A stretch of 13,696 nt of DNA, taken from the NCBI GenBank assembly GCA_024690445.1, contig JAILPD010000065.1, forward strand, positions 1-13,696, written 5' to 3'. The notes under the pieces are model-generated. The model saw only the letters and a program-made list of their open reading frames with translations. It was not told the origin of the DNA and did not search any database. The position numbers were made by a program, and so were the translations under genes. This DNA comes from Acholeplasmatales bacterium (GTDB lineage Bacteria; Bacillota_I; Bacilli_A; Acholeplasmatales; Anaeroplasmataceae). Below are positions 12,487 through 13,696 of the stretch, in pieces (positions within the stretch are counted from its first letter, which is position 1; each line of letters opens with the position of its first letter).

Positions 12487-13696
12487 TTATAAAAAATTGC
12501 TCAATACTTCTTTTTTATGTTTAACCAATATAACAATAGATATAATAGATGTTAAAAATTCAGCTATAGGAAATGACCACCATACAAGTGTTTTTGCATT
12601 ATCTTGATATACAAATATTAATGCAAAAGGTACTAATAAAGCAATCAATCTTAACAAAGATATAATAAGTGGAGTATATGATTTTCTATAAGCTTGTAAT
12701 ATTCCTTGAATAGCAATAGATATAGCCATAAAAACATAGCCTATAGATGAAATTCTAATTGACGTTTTACATAAATCTATTATTTGATTTTTATTATCTC
12801 CTGTCGCTGTTAAACCAAATAGGTTTGCTATTGGACCGGCAAAAACTTCAAATATTATAATAATTATAATTGAAACTAAAACAGTATCAATAATCCCATA
12901 TTTCATACATTCTTTTATTCTATTTTTATCCCCTAGACCAATGTTAAATGCTAAAAGAGATATAATAGTATTTGATAATCCGAAGCATGAAAATAATGCT
13001 ATTTGCTGAATCTTATAATAAATTCCATATGTACCATTTATTAATTCTACATCAGGACTTATTGAAAATACTTTAACCATTACAAACATATTTATAGATA
13101 ATAACCCTTGCATTAGCGTAGCTGCCCAACCAACCTTATAAATACTACCTATTATTTTACCATTAGGAACTATATCTTTAAGAGTGTGTTTAACACCTTT
13201 ATTTAGTGTGTAATGAAATATTAAAGCTAACAATAAAGATACAAACTGACCAATTACAGTAGCGTATGCAGCTCCTGCAACACCCAATTTAAGTGGATAT
13301 ATAAATATATAATCTAAAACTATATTAGTTAAAGCTCCTGAAAGCTGAGCAATAGTAGAATGAACTGTCTTACCAGTAGCTTGTAAAAATCTTTCGTAAA
13401 TAGTAAAACCTACTGATCCAAACGATAATATTGTAACTATCCTTAAATAATCAGAACCAATTCTTATTATTTCTTCATCAGTTGTTTGAATAGATAAAAA
13501 CCAATTAGATAAGAATAAGCCGAAGAATAAAAACAATAAATATATTACACTTCCAAAAAAGATTCCATTACCTAATGTTAAACCTATCTTCTTTTTATCA
13601 TCTTCACCTACTGCCCTAGATAATAACGCATTAATACCAATACCTGTTCCTACACCTAATGCTATCATAAATATTTGGACAGGAAATACATAAGTC
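12487..13696 (-). CDS. MATE-family multidrug/metabolite efflux transporter (5' end cut by window edge)
   Basis: Inner-membrane antiporter of the MATE family; 402 residues are visible and the frame stays open to the right edge (TYVFPVQIFMIALGVGTGIG), so the internal ATG at 13668 is not the true start. Conserved features include GVGTGIGINALLSRAVGEDD after the second helix, ATGKTVHSTIAQLSGALTNI in the middle (with the paired Asn-Asp of NIVLDYIFIYPLKLGVAGAA) and a similar second-half repeat (GLSNTIISLLAFNIGLGDKN). About ten hydrophobic segments remain of the usual twelve. Roughly 40-60 N-terminal residues are missing. Full-length members are about 440-460 residues. It reads in the same direction as the catabolic operon but is separated by about 590 bp of promoter region and relic DNA, so it belongs to another transcription unit. 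The substrate cannot be inferred. Confidence 0.9.
   Translation of the reverse strand, partial: TYVFPVQIFMIALGVGTGIGINALLSRAVGEDDKKKIGLTLGNGIFFGSVIYLLFLFFGLFLSNWFLSIQTTDEEIIRIGSDYLRIVTILSFGSVGFTIYERFLQATGKTVHSTIAQLSGALTNIVLDYIFIYPLKLGVAGAAYATVIGQFVSLLLALIFHYTLNKGVKHTLKDIVPNGKIIGSIYKVGWAATLMQGLLSINMFVMVKVFSISPDVELINGTYGIYYKIQQIALFSCFGLSNTIISLLAFNIGLGDKNRIKECMKYGIIDTVLVSIIIIIIFEVFAGPIANLFGLTATGDNKNQIIDLCKTSIRISSIGYVFMAISIAIQGILQAYRKSYTPLIISLLRLIALLVPFALIFVYQDNAKTLVWWSFPIAEFLTSIISIVILVKHKKEVLSNFL

Overview
The window looks like the chromosome of an anaerobic, low-GC Gram-positive bacterium (Bacillota, clostridial type). By eye it is about one third G+C. Shine-Dalgarno sites are AAGGAG-like, TGG encodes Trp, and TGA and TAA act as stops. 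The oxygen-sensitive enzyme types (a multi-[4Fe-4S] reductase and an iron-type alcohol dehydrogenase) suggest an anaerobe. I cannot name the species.

From position 11893 down to the left edge, everything lies on the minus strand as one tightly packed operon for uptake and reductive breakdown of pyrimidine bases. In order of transcription it holds: an ABC ATPase, two permeases, a substrate-binding lipoprotein, dihydropyrimidinase, a PreA-type dihydropyrimidine dehydrogenase, a PucR-type regulator, a class III (beta-alanine/taurine type) aminotransferase, an iron-type alcohol dehydrogenase, a 139-residue protein I do not recognise, and an M20 carbamoyl-amino-acid amidohydrolase cut by the window edge. 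Read as a pathway: uracil (or thymine) is imported and reduced to dihydrouracil; the ring is opened to N-carbamoyl-beta-alanine and hydrolysed to beta-alanine, CO2 and ammonia; the amino group then goes to an oxo-acid, and malonic semialdehyde is reduced to 3-hydroxypropionate. This is the extended reductive (Pyd) pathway known from Gram-positive bacteria, which frees both ring nitrogens.

The operon has a good sigma-A promoter (CTGACA, 17 bases, TATAAT; 11865-11893). It is flanked by a 20-bp-phased direct repeat reaching the -35 box and by an inverted repeat starting at the predicted +1. Genes are 2-15 bp apart or overlap by 29 bp, except for two wider gaps, one on each side of the binding-protein gene. 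The downstream gap (binding protein to dihydropyrimidinase) carries a strong hairpin with no U-tract.

The most striking observation is that the substrate-binding protein (8149-9234) appears to be a natural circular permutation. The segment that normally opens an NMT1/THI5-like binding protein is at its C-terminus, while signal peptide and lipobox sit in front of the second lobe. The second is that the dehydrogenase keeps the N-terminal Fe-S domain of DPD/PreT but lacks the FAD/NAD(P)H module, and no PreT partner is visible.

From about 11900 to 12486 there is no intact gene. It holds the control region, two small palindromes and a decayed piece of a type I restriction specificity gene (hsdS). 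The right end (12487-13696) is a MATE-family transporter lacking its N-terminus, in a separate transcription unit.
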